DNA of 64,000 bases from an uncultured Prevotella sp. (GCA_947167845.1 CAMVJQ010000002.1:1-64000); one strand, 5' to 3'. Counted from the stretch's first letter, positions 51,401 through 60,864 are shown. Numbers and translations are program-made. The notes: generated from the sequence alone by a model not told the origin.

Positions 51401-51540
51401 CCTTTCTCCATCACCGTTGCCCCGATGACGGCTTCGCCTGTGGCATCCACAACGGTGCCACTGATCTCCGTCTGCGCGTACATTATAGTACTCATCAGCA
51501 GAGCGGCGAAACTCAGAATCAGTCTTCTTGCTTGTTTCAT
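48430..51540 (-). CDS. SusC/RagA TonB-dependent transporter (copy 1)
   Basis: 1036 aa; carboxypeptidase-like domain EISGTVVDATGEAVIGATV; plug VVVTGYQVQRKADLTGSV. Confidence 0.96.
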   Translation of the reverse strand: MKQARRLILSFAALLMSTIMYAQTEISGTVVDATGEAVIGATVMEKGTSNGAVTDFDGNFKIKVKEGATLVFTYIGYKTLELPAANGMQVKMQDDAQTLSEVVVTGYQVQRKADLTGSVGVVETKDFKASNTDPMASLQGKVPGMTITTNGSPSGEANVQIRGIGSMGGSSTAPLYIVDGIPYSGSLNSLNASDIESMQVLKDAASASIYGSRAANGVIIITTKKGKKGDKVNIDFNASVSVAWMSQKMKLLNSQQYATALVQAALNDGKNPADYAQNYGLALNVAGGTPISVYNPATGAMDNYTVGGFYDGFMNARQTMPYSDTDWVSEIGRTGITQNYDLALSKAHERGSTLFSVGYKKALGVLKHTDFENFSARFNSSYKLNKIITVGENATFSYSSNVDAAPLENALKIAPTLPVYEIDGVTFSGPVGGMSDRQNPLRELYHNKDNRLKKWRIFANAYVDITPVKGMLFRSNFGIDYTNGYIRSMQHTWDSDVVKNSTNASTMSQNHSTKWTWSNTLQYNFDIVKDHNLTILLGLETHQDNGIDFSARRTNYPLETVDYMWPNAGTGIQTATGAGDAYKLMSYFGKLDYNWNDQLLASFTLRHDGSSRFGKNHQYGTFPSVSLGYRLSKHIDADWLRDWKIRASYGVTGNQGMNSNTARYGLFVANYGSDRENSTAYDLNLQGSGTLPSGYYKLQSENEDLKWESSSQWNFGTDFSLFGGELYGSYDVFFKTTKDMLVQPAFLGAIGFGGQTWINGPTLKNWGMELNLGYRHKTAYGLSYDIAGNLDFYRSKVTYLPENSKNSYVHNDYHNLAQDKKAYGSRIGYVVEGLYQSREEVLAAGQAGARVGGLKYADLNGDGRINEADRTWIYNPVPNFSYGLNVNLGYKDFDFTMFWQGVAGVDVWNDQKYQTDFWSITDAGSNKGERLINAWTQGNTASDIPALTTSNGADEGRESTYYVENGSYVKLRTLQLGYTLPAAVAKKILLSSARIYLSGDNLLTIKSKSLTCSDPESTAWNYPHTASFTFGIQVGF

Positions 51541-51818
51541 TTGCTTTGAATTAATTGGTTAGTAAACTTTGATATATGAATTTGTCGCAAAGGTAGGCAA
51601 GAATTGATTCATGAGCGTAAAAAAATCGTTCATCGTCCTAAAAAATTGTTGCAATGTAACATTTTTGCGAGCAAATGAATGATTTTTGATAGAGAGGCGG
51701 ACAGGTCGGTTCTTGCCAGGGGCAAGCGTCCCTTCGGGCCGGGCGAGGGGGAGGTCATTACTGGCATCGGCATGTCAGCGATATGGCTTCTGAAAACAAG
51801 AGCCTCCTTTCTGAAACA

Positions 51819-51978
51819 ACTCCCCGCCCCTAAAAGGGAGGGGTCAGTGACTCCCTATGACTCCCCGCCCCTGAGGGGAGGTGGCAGTGACTCCCTATGA
51901 CTCCCCGCCCCTAAAAGGGAGGGGTCAGTGACTCCCTATGACTCCCCGCCCCTAAAGGGGAGGGGTAGGGGTGGGGTG
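51819..51978. repeat. Four tandem copies of about 41-bp palindromic C/G-rich unit (ACTCCCCGCCCCTAAAAGGGAGGGGTCAGTGACTCCCTATG)
   Basis: unit starts at 51819, 51860, 51900, 51941; single copy again at 52110. Confidence 0.85.
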
Positions 51979-52195
51979 AATCAATAAGGTTAGACCGATT
52001 TTCAGAAATAGGTTGCGACCGTTTTTTTCTCCTCCACCCCTGTCCCCTCCTCCCAGGAGGAGGGGAGTCCATACGTGCGCACATGTTTCCAGAAGACAGG
52101 CTCCTGCTGACTCCCCGCCCCTAAAGGGGAGGGGTAGGGGTGGGGTGAATCAAAAACTGTCCTTTCTTCTTGCGAATTTCTCCAAAAATGGCCAA

Positions 52196-52585
52196 AAACA
52201 TACACCTTTTTATATATATCGCTGAATATTAGAAAGATAGAGGGTGTATGTTTGCTAATTTTAGAATGGCAAACCTACACCAGTGCCCCTTTTTCCGTCG
52301 AAACTTGACGTCTGTGTCATCAGTCAGGATTTTGTTTCGTAGTTATTTTCACATTGGAAACATTTTGTTTCCGCTGTAGAAACAAAGTGTTTCATCTCAG
52401 GAAACAAAATGTTTCAAGTCTTTTTGCTATCGTGAAACAGGCTTATACACAGATAGATAGCACTAATTTTATCTTATTTTTACTCTTAATTTGGCTTTTG
52501 GTGTAGGTTTTATATAGGAAATATGGTAAACCTACACCACTTAAACCTCTATACCTCAGTATGTTAGATGTAAAGGTGTATGTTT
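52196..52585. repeat. About 390-bp imperfect palindrome with six AAAC(A/C)TACACC motifs in symmetric arrangement
   Basis: motif at 52196(+), 52243(-), 52271(+), 52500(-), 52528(+), 52575(-); offsets 47 and 28 mirror each other. Confidence 0.75.
52357..52415. promoter_or_regulatory. Three operator-like dyads GAAACA-N3-TGTTTC at exact 22-bp spacing
   Basis: 52357-52371, 52379-52393, 52401-52415. Confidence 0.8.
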
Positions 52586-52838
52586 TACCTATTTTTCACA
52601 TATTTTCATTTGAATTTTTTATGTAGTATCACAAATTCCACAATCTTGGCAGCCAAACATAGGGTGCAACATATATATGACGGGGTAGAGATAGGCATAA
52701 TTGCGGATTTTAGGATTACTTAAGTGCAATCGTTTGCGACAGATTTAACACTGCGGATGGTGGCTGTTTAAAGAAAAGTATGGACCCGGCGCATGCCACG
52801 GAGCCCGCACGTGCCCCACGTTATTAATACATAGGACA

Positions 52839-52878
52839 GAAATCGCCCAAGACCTCAATGCAAGTCTTGGGCGATTTC
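52839..52878. terminator. Terminator hairpin downstream of second fructan operon
   Basis: GAAATCGCCCAAGAC-ctcaatgcaa-GTCTTGGGCGATTTC, 15-bp perfect stem. Confidence 0.85.
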
Positions 52879-52897
52879 AGCCATCAGTCATCAGCCA

Positions 52898-54502
52898 TCA
52901 CTCCTGGCAAGTGACCTTGACATCGCTCACGGTGATGGAGCCGCCGTAGTTGTTGATACTCCAGCAATTCTTCTGGATGCCATAGATACGGTTGGTGTAG
53001 GCGCATACATCGTTGATGTACATGACCATCACGGAGTTGTCGGTGTAGATGTCGATGTTGTAGACATTGTCGGAAGGACGCTGGAAGTTGTAGCCGTCGA
53101 TGCCCTCGATGAAACCTTTGCCCTGTTCGCCCTCCTGCTCAAAGTTCACCTTGCGGCCGTCTTCCCACTCCGGATTGACCACCATTGTGTAGTACTGCTT
53201 GGAGTCGGAGCCGCGCACCAGTGAGATGCCGAACTTGTCCCAGTTGTTGGAAGTCTTCACCTTCAGTGAGATGTGGTTGCTGGTGCCCAGACGGCTGAAG
53301 AGCACGTAGGCATCGTCGCCAGTGAGCGTGCCGCCCGTGTATCCCTGGGATGCGACGACGTCGGCAGCGGCCGTCCTGCTGTATTTGGCGGCCATGGCGG
53401 CCACTTCGCCGAGCGTCAGGGTGCCGTCGCTGTGCTGGATGACCTTGTGGCAGACGAGGGCTCCCGACCAGTTGGGCTCGCCGCCGGCTCCCACGTTGAC
53501 GTTCTTGTCGTGGATGGTGGCACCGGTGCGATAGGGACACCAGCCCCAGATGTAGCGGTCGGTGCCGTCGGAGGCCGTCTTTCCGGCATAGAAGGCCCGG
53601 CTGTCGAGCACGCCCTCATGGCCGTCCTTTGGCCAGTTGGCACCCGGATCGTTGAAGCAGGCCTTCAGGGCATCCCACGATGTGGCCATCATATACTTCA
53701 CCTTACGGCTCCATGAGGCACGATAGGCCTCACTGTAGACCAGATACCAGTAGTTGCCCATCTTGAAGATGTCAGGACACTCCAGCATACGGTCCCAGAT
53801 CATCGGGAACTGAGCGGCGTGGCTCCAGTTTTTCAGGTCGCTCGACGTAAACTCTGCGAACTTGAGATTGCTGGAGATGACCATGTGCCAGAGACCGTCG
53901 TCGGCCTTGAATACCTGCGGGTCGCGGAAGTCGACGGATGAGTAGCCGTAGTCGTCGCCCTTGAGCATCCACGCATTGTCCTTCGTCCAGGTCTTGAAGT
54001 CGGAAGAGGTGGCGCGCATCACGGCCTCCACGTTCTTACACTGTGGGTTGTGGCCGGTATAGTAGATGTAGTAGAGCCCGTCGCTCTCGTTGTAGACGGC
54101 ACAGCCCGTTCCGAGTGCCGCATCCTGTTCCCAGGCCGAAGTGCCGGTGGCGAGTACCTCGCCGAGCGATTCGTAGTGGGCTCCGTCCTTCGTGGCGACG
54201 CCCCAGATGGGATGGTAGTTGTAGGTGGCATTGTTCTCGTACTCCTGCAGATAGAGCACCTTGAAGTCGCCTGCCTTCTGGTCGTAGAAGGGCATGGGGT
54301 CGCCGCAGCGCCCGATGGCGGGGTTATAGTAGGTCTGGAAGCCCGCCTCGTCGGTAGAGTTGAAGAATGTGGATGTGCCAGCCCAGTCCTTCGGGGCGTC
54401 AGGGCCGAAGTCGTCGTCGCTGCAGGAGGCGAGGGTGGCGGCGGCTGCGGTCAAGCCGCAGCCCACCAGGCCAGCCAATAGATAATTCTTTATTGTCTTC
54501 AT
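52898..54502 (-). CDS. GH32-family lipoprotein with divergent GDPMPFYD active-site motif
   Basis: NPAIGRCGDPMPFYD; VDFRDPQVF; LECPDIF five-blade GH32 signatures; LASC lipobox. Confidence 0.88.
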   Translation of the reverse strand: MKTIKNYLLAGLVGCGLTAAAATLASCSDDDFGPDAPKDWAGTSTFFNSTDEAGFQTYYNPAIGRCGDPMPFYDQKAGDFKVLYLQEYENNATYNYHPIWGVATKDGAHYESLGEVLATGTSAWEQDAALGTGCAVYNESDGLYYIYYTGHNPQCKNVEAVMRATSSDFKTWTKDNAWMLKGDDYGYSSVDFRDPQVFKADDGLWHMVISSNLKFAEFTSSDLKNWSHAAQFPMIWDRMLECPDIFKMGNYWYLVYSEAYRASWSRKVKYMMATSWDALKACFNDPGANWPKDGHEGVLDSRAFYAGKTASDGTDRYIWGWCPYRTGATIHDKNVNVGAGGEPNWSGALVCHKVIQHSDGTLTLGEVAAMAAKYSRTAAADVVASQGYTGGTLTGDDAYVLFSRLGTSNHISLKVKTSNNWDKFGISLVRGSDSKQYYTMVVNPEWEDGRKVNFEQEGEQGKGFIEGIDGYNFQRPSDNVYNIDIYTDNSVMVMYINDVCAYTNRIYGIQKNCWSINNYGGSITVSDVKVTCQE

Positions 54503-54508
54503 AATCGG

Positions 54509-55951
54509 TTATTTCGTTAAGTAATTGAATGCGTTTTGAGTCATGATCTCGATGTTCTTATGGAACTTCTCTGTGTAGCCGCCCTCATAGGTGTAAGAGT
54601 ACCAGTCGTAGCAGCCGGAGCCGATGCAGATGATGCCGCCCTTGCCGTCGTGGGCAGGATATTCCCATGCCACCACAGCACCGTCGCCGCCTACGCCGAG
54701 GATCTTGCCGCCGGTGCGGGCCTCCCAGGTGGCGTGGTCGTCATAGCCTCCCCAGTCGGTGCCGATGTGGTACTGGGCCGTGGAGTTGGTGATGTGATAG
54801 CCGGCATCGGTGCAGTACACTTCCTGCGGATTGTCACCCTGAACAAGACCCTGCCACATCGGGTGGTCGTTCTGGCCGTCGAAGATGCGGAAACTCCAGG
54901 GACCGCCGCAGAGTTCGGCTCCGTCCTCGTTCTGGCCCCAGCAGTTGTTGGGCGTTGTCCACTCGTCGTCGCCTGTCACGCCGATGAACGACGGCAGGTT
55001 AGTGGCATAGCGTGTCAGCAGCAGTGAGCCGCCATTCTCATAGAACTGGCGCAGTTCGTTCTTTGTATCCAGTGCATACGGAGCCTTGGCCATGAACACA
55101 TCGTGGCCGTCGACACCGCCGTCAACGTGGTAGTGCCACCAGATAACCCCGCACTCCGACAGGTCGAGCGTTCCGGCGCGCAGGTCGGCAAACGATGCGT
55201 AGAGTGAACCGCCGATGTTGCCCAGCATCCACTGGCAGGCAGCCTTGGCTTCCGGATCGAGGTCGTTCATCACAGGTGCCTCGCCGATGAAGAGTGCCTT
55301 CGGCTTCTCGATGGCAATCACCGTCACGGTATAGGTGCTCTCGGCTGAGTTGTTGGTCACTTTATAGGTGACGGGCTGTGAGAAGTCCTGAGCCACGCCT
55401 GTGCTTGGCGTGACGGTGGCATTCTGGCTATAGGTGATGGTGGGCACCAGACTGGTGATGTCGACGGAGCCGGGCACATAGACCGTGATGGTCTTCGACT
55501 CCTGGTCGATGGCTCCCTGGTAGATGTCGTTGATGACGAACTGCGAGATACGGGCTTCGTCGTGGAGCACGCTGAGCGTCCAGTTCAGCACCACGTCGCC
55601 GTTCCTGACGCTGAGCACCTTGGCCGCGTCCATATTCAAGGTCTCGCCCTGCTTGATGTTGCATTCGGCACCGTCGGAGATGCTGAGTGCTGTCACCTGC
55701 ATCGAGGATGTCTCATACACCTCCGGCAGACGGACGAGGATGCTTCGCGAGGCAAGATCGATGATGCCTTCGTAATTGTCGAGTCGGATGTTCTCCACCA
55801 TGCAGTCGCCGCTCAGTTGCAGGTCGCTCACGTGGTCGCTGCTGCAGGATATTATCAATGCACAATTCATAATGCACAATGCACAATAGAACAATGCACA
55901 ATTCACAATGCTCAATGCACAATTTCTTATCTTGGTAATCATAATTTTCAA
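54509..55951 (-). CDS. DUF4960-domain lipoprotein (copy 2)
   Basis: GLFIGEAPVMNDLDPEA...; same position as copy 1 between GH32 and SusD. Confidence 0.75.
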   Translation of the reverse strand: MKIMITKIRNCALSIVNCALFYCALCIMNCALIISCSSDHVSDLQLSGDCMVENIRLDNYEGIIDLASRSILVRLPEVYETSSMQVTALSISDGAECNIKQGETLNMDAAKVLSVRNGDVVLNWTLSVLHDEARISQFVINDIYQGAIDQESKTITVYVPGSVDITSLVPTITYSQNATVTPSTGVAQDFSQPVTYKVTNNSAESTYTVTVIAIEKPKALFIGEAPVMNDLDPEAKAACQWMLGNIGGSLYASFADLRAGTLDLSECGVIWWHYHVDGGVDGHDVFMAKAPYALDTKNELRQFYENGGSLLLTRYATNLPSFIGVTGDDEWTTPNNCWGQNEDGAELCGGPWSFRIFDGQNDHPMWQGLVQGDNPQEVYCTDAGYHITNSTAQYHIGTDWGGYDDHATWEARTGGKILGVGGDGAVVAWEYPAHDGKGGIICIGSGCYDWYSYTYEGGYTEKFHKNIEIMTQNAFNYLTK

Positions 55952-55983
55952 TTTTCAATTTTCAATTTTCAATTCTCAGTCTC

Positions 55984-57732
55984 TTACCAGTTGCCAATGT
56001 TCTGGGTGTAGTGCCCGTTGGATGCTGACAACTGCTCGAAAGGAATGGGCAGATACTCGTCCTTGTTGGCCGTAAAGTGGGCACCGCTGTAGATGGCGCA
56101 ACTTTTGATCTCCTCGGCATAGTATTTGTTTAATACCGTCGCAGCATCACCCCAGCGTACGAGGTCGAAGAATCGCTCGCACTCCATGCCCAGTTCCAGG
56201 CGGCGCTCCATCTTCACAATCTTGATGGCCTCTTCCTTGGAATAGGTGCCTTTGTAATTGGAGATGTACATCTTCACGCCATAGGCATTCTGATAGTTGC
56301 CAATCATCTGTGTGCTGGAGGCGGCACGGGTGCGGATCTGATTGACCAGACTGATGGCCTGGTCGGTCTGTCCCAACTGTGCGTATGCCTCGGCGCGCTC
56401 CAGCAGTACGTCGGCATAGCGGAAGACGATGCGGTTCATCGACGAGGCCCAGTAACTGCCCTTGATCAGATAGTTGTCGATGAGGGCGGGGTCTACGTTC
56501 TGCTTCAGCGATACATTGTAGCCGTAGAGTCCGTTAGAGCGGCTCCAGATGCTGGTCTCCTCCATCATATAGTTCTTGTTGAACATATAGGGCAGTCCGG
56601 GGATGCCGATGGTCAGGAACAGGCGCGGGTCGGCATTGTCGCTGGACTTGTCGTAGTTCTTCTCGTTGAACGTGTCGAGCAGGGGCAGTCCGTCGGCACC
56701 GGTGCGATAGGCATTCACAAGGTTCTGTGAGGGCTTGTAGAAGTCGCAGCCACCATCCGTGGCACCAGGGATGTTGGGGGGAATCAGGCCGTAACTCCAG
56801 TTCAGGTTGCCGTAGGTGCTGCCGTCGTTGCGTGAGTATTGGATGGCCCAAAGGCTCTCCTTGCCGTTCTCATACTGCTCCTCAGGACGGAAGTTGTTGT
56901 GGATGTCATCTTCCAGACCGTAGTTGGCGTAGAGTGCGGGGTTCGTAAACTCGATGACTTTCTCCAGGTCGCCCTCATTGATGCTGGTCACCTGATTGCT
57001 GTTGGCGTCATCCTGACGATAGGCCTTATAGAGATATACCTTTGCCAGGAAGGCGGCGGCAGAGGCCTTCGTCGGGCGGCCCTTGTCGGCCTGAGTCTGG
57101 GGCAGCGTGTTGTAGGCTTCCATCAGGTCGTTGATGATGAGTTGCCAGCCCTCGTCGTTGGTATATGTGCGGTTAGAGAGTTCGTTATACTCGTCGTAAG
57201 TCAGATTTTCGTTCACCACGAAGGGAATATTCTTGTAGAGACGCTTCAGCAGGAAGTGGCCGTAGGCACGCAGGAACTTCATCTCGGCCAGGCGCTGCTG
57301 CTTCATCGTGTAGTCGTCGCCGGTGGTGTTGAGAAGGGCGATGGCGGTGTTTACGCGTGAGAGGCTGTTGTAGAGGCGCACCCACATGTCGTTGATGTTC
57401 CAGTTCTTGGTCAGCACACCCTGCTGAACCTCCAATTGGTGGAATACGTCGCCGTCGCTTGTGCCGCTTCCGCCCTTGTAGGCATCGTCGCTGCGTACAT
57501 CGAAGTTCCACATAGAGAAGGAAGAGTTGATGTCTTCTGCCGTAGTGAATACTGCATAGGCTGACACGACCATGGCTTCAGCGTTTTCAGGTGTCTTCAC
57601 CTGCTCGTCGCTCAGTGTCCCCTGTGGCGTGTGCTCCTCGAGGAAGTCGCTGCAGGAGATAAAGAGGAGAGTCAATGCACAATGCACAATGCATAATGCA
57701 CAATTTTTTATCATAGTAATCATAATTTTCAA
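55984..57732 (-). CDS. SusD/RagB-like nutrient-binding lipoprotein (copy 2)
   Basis: MKFLRAYGHFLLKRLYKNIPFV; VKMERRLELGMECERFFDLVRWGDA. Confidence 0.95.
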   Translation of the reverse strand: MKIMITMIKNCALCIVHCALTLLFISCSDFLEEHTPQGTLSDEQVKTPENAEAMVVSAYAVFTTAEDINSSFSMWNFDVRSDDAYKGGSGTSDGDVFHQLEVQQGVLTKNWNINDMWVRLYNSLSRVNTAIALLNTTGDDYTMKQQRLAEMKFLRAYGHFLLKRLYKNIPFVVNENLTYDEYNELSNRTYTNDEGWQLIINDLMEAYNTLPQTQADKGRPTKASAAAFLAKVYLYKAYRQDDANSNQVTSINEGDLEKVIEFTNPALYANYGLEDDIHNNFRPEEQYENGKESLWAIQYSRNDGSTYGNLNWSYGLIPPNIPGATDGGCDFYKPSQNLVNAYRTGADGLPLLDTFNEKNYDKSSDNADPRLFLTIGIPGLPYMFNKNYMMEETSIWSRSNGLYGYNVSLKQNVDPALIDNYLIKGSYWASSMNRIVFRYADVLLERAEAYAQLGQTDQAISLVNQIRTRAASSTQMIGNYQNAYGVKMYISNYKGTYSKEEAIKIVKMERRLELGMECERFFDLVRWGDAATVLNKYYAEEIKSCAIYSGAHFTANKDEYLPIPFEQLSASNGHYTQNIGNW

Positions 57733-57756
57733 TTTTCAATTATCAATTATCAATTC

Positions 57757-60700
57757 TTAAAACGATACGTTCAGTCCGAAGGTGATATTAAGGGGAATCG
57801 GGTAGCCATAGTTGGCATTCTCGGGATCCACGCCCGTAAACTTCTTGCTGCTGATGGTCAGCAGGTTCTGGGCTGAGAGATACATGCGGAGCCGCTCGGC
57901 ATAGATTTTCTCGCAGACCTTCTTGGGAATATTGTAGCCGATCTGTATGGTGCGCAACTTGGCGAACGAGCCGTTCTCTACGAAATAACTGCTGACGCGC
58001 TTCTCATTGTTGTTGTCCATGATGCTGATGGCGGGGATATTCGAATCGTTGTTGGCCGGTGTCCATGCATCGAGCAGACGGCGGCCCTTGTTCAGGTTGG
58101 AGATGTTCAGACCGCTCCAGAGGTCGGTCTCCTTCTTCAGGTCGCTGATGACATCGACGCCCTGCACACCCTGCCAGAACATGGTGAAGTCGAGATTCTT
58201 GTACTGCAGATAGATGTTCAGGCCCCAGGTGAAGTCGGGTGTCGGATCGTAGATCCACTGCTGGTCGGCCTCGGTGATCATGCCGTCGCCATTGAGGTCC
58301 TTCCAGCGGATGCGGCCGATGCCGGCACCGTTCTGACTGGCGTGATTGTCGATCTCCTCCTGGCTCTTGAAGATGCCGTCGTAGACATAGCCCACCTGTG
58401 AGTACATCGGGTGTCCCACGACGCTTTCCACGCCGTTGCCGCCGAAGGTACCGTTGGCAGCGATGGTCTCTGGCAGTTTTGTCACTTTGTTGCGATAGGT
58501 GCCGATATTGCCTGAGAGGTCGTACTGGAAGTCGCCGATATTGCCGCGATAGCCGATGTTGGCCTCGATACCCTTGTTCTCCACCTCGCCGGCGTTGATC
58601 CACTGGCTGCTGCCTTCGCCCATCACGCCGATGCCGGGCATATAGACCAGGATGTCCTTTGTCTTCTTGAAGTACCACTCCAGTGAGCCGTAGAGGGCAT
58701 TGCGGAACATGCCGAAGTCGAGACCGATGTTCGTCTGAGTCGTCGTCTCCCACTTCAGATTGTCATTGCCGAGTTGGTTGCGCTTGAATCCGCTGGGCAG
58801 CGTCTGTCCGCCGTTGGTACCGGCGATGTCGTAACTGGTGCCGTAACTCTGTCCGCCGAAGCCTGCCTCGCCGTAGTTGCTCTCATAGAGCGTATAGCGG
58901 GCGATGTTGGATATCTCCTGGTTACCGGTCTGTCCCCATGAGGCGCGCAGTTTCAGGTTGTCGAGCCAAGAGACATTCTTGAGGAACTTCTCCTCGTTGA
59001 TTCTCCATCCGGCACTGACAGAGGGGAAGGTGCCGTAGCGGTTGTTGCGTCCGAAGCGGCTGCTGCCGTCGTAGCGCATCGTCAGACTGAGCAGGTAGCG
59101 GTCGGCATAGTTATAGTTGATTTTTCCGAAATAGGATATCAGCGTGTAGCCTTCGCCTGAGCCGTAGGCCTCGGCCTCGCCCACACCGGCATTGGGCCAC
59201 ATATAGTCGGGTGTGAGCACGGCAAAGTCGAACTTCTTGCCGCTGTAGTTGGTGTCATCCTCGCGGTTCAACTCGATACCGGCCATGGCGTCGGCACGAT
59301 GGAGACCCTTTTCCAGGGCGTATGTGGCCACGGCATTCCACATCCACTTGGTCCAGTGCTCCTGCTTGCCTTCCACGGCATTGATCGGGTTGGCCACTGT
59401 TCCCTCTGTGATGGGGTAGGTGAAGATGCGCTGCTGCTTCTGGGCATAGTCGATACCGAAGGTGGTCTTGACGTTGAGGTCCTTCAGGGGATTGATGTTC
59501 AGGAAGGCATCGCCGAACGTGCGCCAGTAACTGTAGCGGTTGTCGCTGTTGCGGTCCAGGCGGGCCACAGGGTTCTCACGGTCGGGATAGCCGCCCACGG
59601 GCCCGGCATATTTCCCGTCGGTCGTGTAGACGGGCAGCGACGGGTTGAACTGCAATACGTTCTGCAGGAATCCGCCGGGGGCATTGACTTCGCTGGTGCG
59701 GTTGAGCGTGAAGTGCTCGCCGACGGTGATCAGGTTCTTATCGCCGATCTTCACCAGTTTGTACTCAGTGTTGATACGGGCAGAGAAGCGCTCGAAGTCG
59801 CTGCTCTTGATGATGCCCTTATTCTTATAGTAGCCGAGGGAGAAGAATGATGAGCCGCGCTCCGAGCCGTTGCTCAGCGATACATTGTACTGCTGGATCA
59901 GTCCGGTGCGGGTGGTCTTGTCGAACCAGTCGGTGTCGGCTGCGGGTGTTGTGCCGGCAGCGTCGAGATACTTGTTCATCGTGATATTGCGGAGCATGGG
60001 CTGTCCCTGCTGATCGTAGGTCCAGTCGTAACGGTAGCCCAGGCCGTTGGAGTTGGGGTCGAGCCCGTCGTTCACATAGCCTTGCCACATCACCTGTCCG
60101 AACTCCTTGGCATTGAGCACCTTCATCTTGTGGGCATAGGTCTGCACGGCGACGCTGGCGTCAAAGTCGATTCTCACCTTGCCCTCCTTGCCGCGCTTGG
60201 TGGTGATGATGATCACACCGTTGGCAGCACGCGAGCCATAGATGCTGGCAGAGGCGGCATCCTTGAGCACCTGGATGCTCTCGATGTCGTTGCCGTTCAG
60301 TTCGTGCATACCAGCCTTGGTGGGCACGCCGTCGATGATGTAGAGGGGGTCGTTGTTGTTGAGGGTACCGACACCACGGATGCGGACGGTGGCCGAACCG
60401 GAGGGTGAACCGTCGGCAGAGATGTTCATGCCCGGCACGCGTCCCTGCATGGCCTTGATGGGGTTGTTCTCATTCTGCTTGGCCAGGTCGGAGGGGGACA
60501 CCACAGAGACGGCACCGGTGAGGTCGGACTTGCGCTGGGTGGTATAGCCCGTCACCACAACCTCCTCTACCATCAGTGCATCGTCTTGCATCGTCACCTT
60601 CATTCCGTTCTGTGCCGCCACTTCCTGGGTCAGGAATCCGATGTAGGAGAAGACGAGCGTGCGGCCCGCTTCAACCTTCAGTGTGAAGTTTCCGTCGAAG

Positions 60701-60864
60701 TCGGTCACAGTGCCGTTCGACGTTCCTTTCTCCATTACCGTCGCACCGATCACGGTCTCACCCGTAGGATCGACCACGGTGCCATGGATCTCTGTCTGCG
60801 CGTACAATAATGTACCCACAAGCAAGAGTCCGAAACTTAGTAACGCTCTTTTTAGTTGTTCCAT
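57757..60864 (-). CDS. SusC/RagA TonB-dependent transporter (copy 2)
   Basis: 1035 aa; EIHGTVVDPTGETVIGATV; VVVTGYTTQRKSDLTGAV. Confidence 0.96.
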   Translation of the reverse strand: MEQLKRALLSFGLLLVGTLLYAQTEIHGTVVDPTGETVIGATVMEKGTSNGTVTDFDGNFTLKVEAGRTLVFSYIGFLTQEVAAQNGMKVTMQDDALMVEEVVVTGYTTQRKSDLTGAVSVVSPSDLAKQNENNPIKAMQGRVPGMNISADGSPSGSATVRIRGVGTLNNNDPLYIIDGVPTKAGMHELNGNDIESIQVLKDAASASIYGSRAANGVIIITTKRGKEGKVRIDFDASVAVQTYAHKMKVLNAKEFGQVMWQGYVNDGLDPNSNGLGYRYDWTYDQQGQPMLRNITMNKYLDAAGTTPAADTDWFDKTTRTGLIQQYNVSLSNGSERGSSFFSLGYYKNKGIIKSSDFERFSARINTEYKLVKIGDKNLITVGEHFTLNRTSEVNAPGGFLQNVLQFNPSLPVYTTDGKYAGPVGGYPDRENPVARLDRNSDNRYSYWRTFGDAFLNINPLKDLNVKTTFGIDYAQKQQRIFTYPITEGTVANPINAVEGKQEHWTKWMWNAVATYALEKGLHRADAMAGIELNREDDTNYSGKKFDFAVLTPDYMWPNAGVGEAEAYGSGEGYTLISYFGKINYNYADRYLLSLTMRYDGSSRFGRNNRYGTFPSVSAGWRINEEKFLKNVSWLDNLKLRASWGQTGNQEISNIARYTLYESNYGEAGFGGQSYGTSYDIAGTNGGQTLPSGFKRNQLGNDNLKWETTTQTNIGLDFGMFRNALYGSLEWYFKKTKDILVYMPGIGVMGEGSSQWINAGEVENKGIEANIGYRGNIGDFQYDLSGNIGTYRNKVTKLPETIAANGTFGGNGVESVVGHPMYSQVGYVYDGIFKSQEEIDNHASQNGAGIGRIRWKDLNGDGMITEADQQWIYDPTPDFTWGLNIYLQYKNLDFTMFWQGVQGVDVISDLKKETDLWSGLNISNLNKGRRLLDAWTPANNDSNIPAISIMDNNNEKRVSSYFVENGSFAKLRTIQIGYNIPKKVCEKIYAERLRMYLSAQNLLTISSKKFTGVDPENANYGYPIPLNITFGLNVSF

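Noticed and set aside
51819-51978. CRISPR array
   Set aside because: 41-bp palindromic units are adjacent and similar along their whole length; no spacer diversity.
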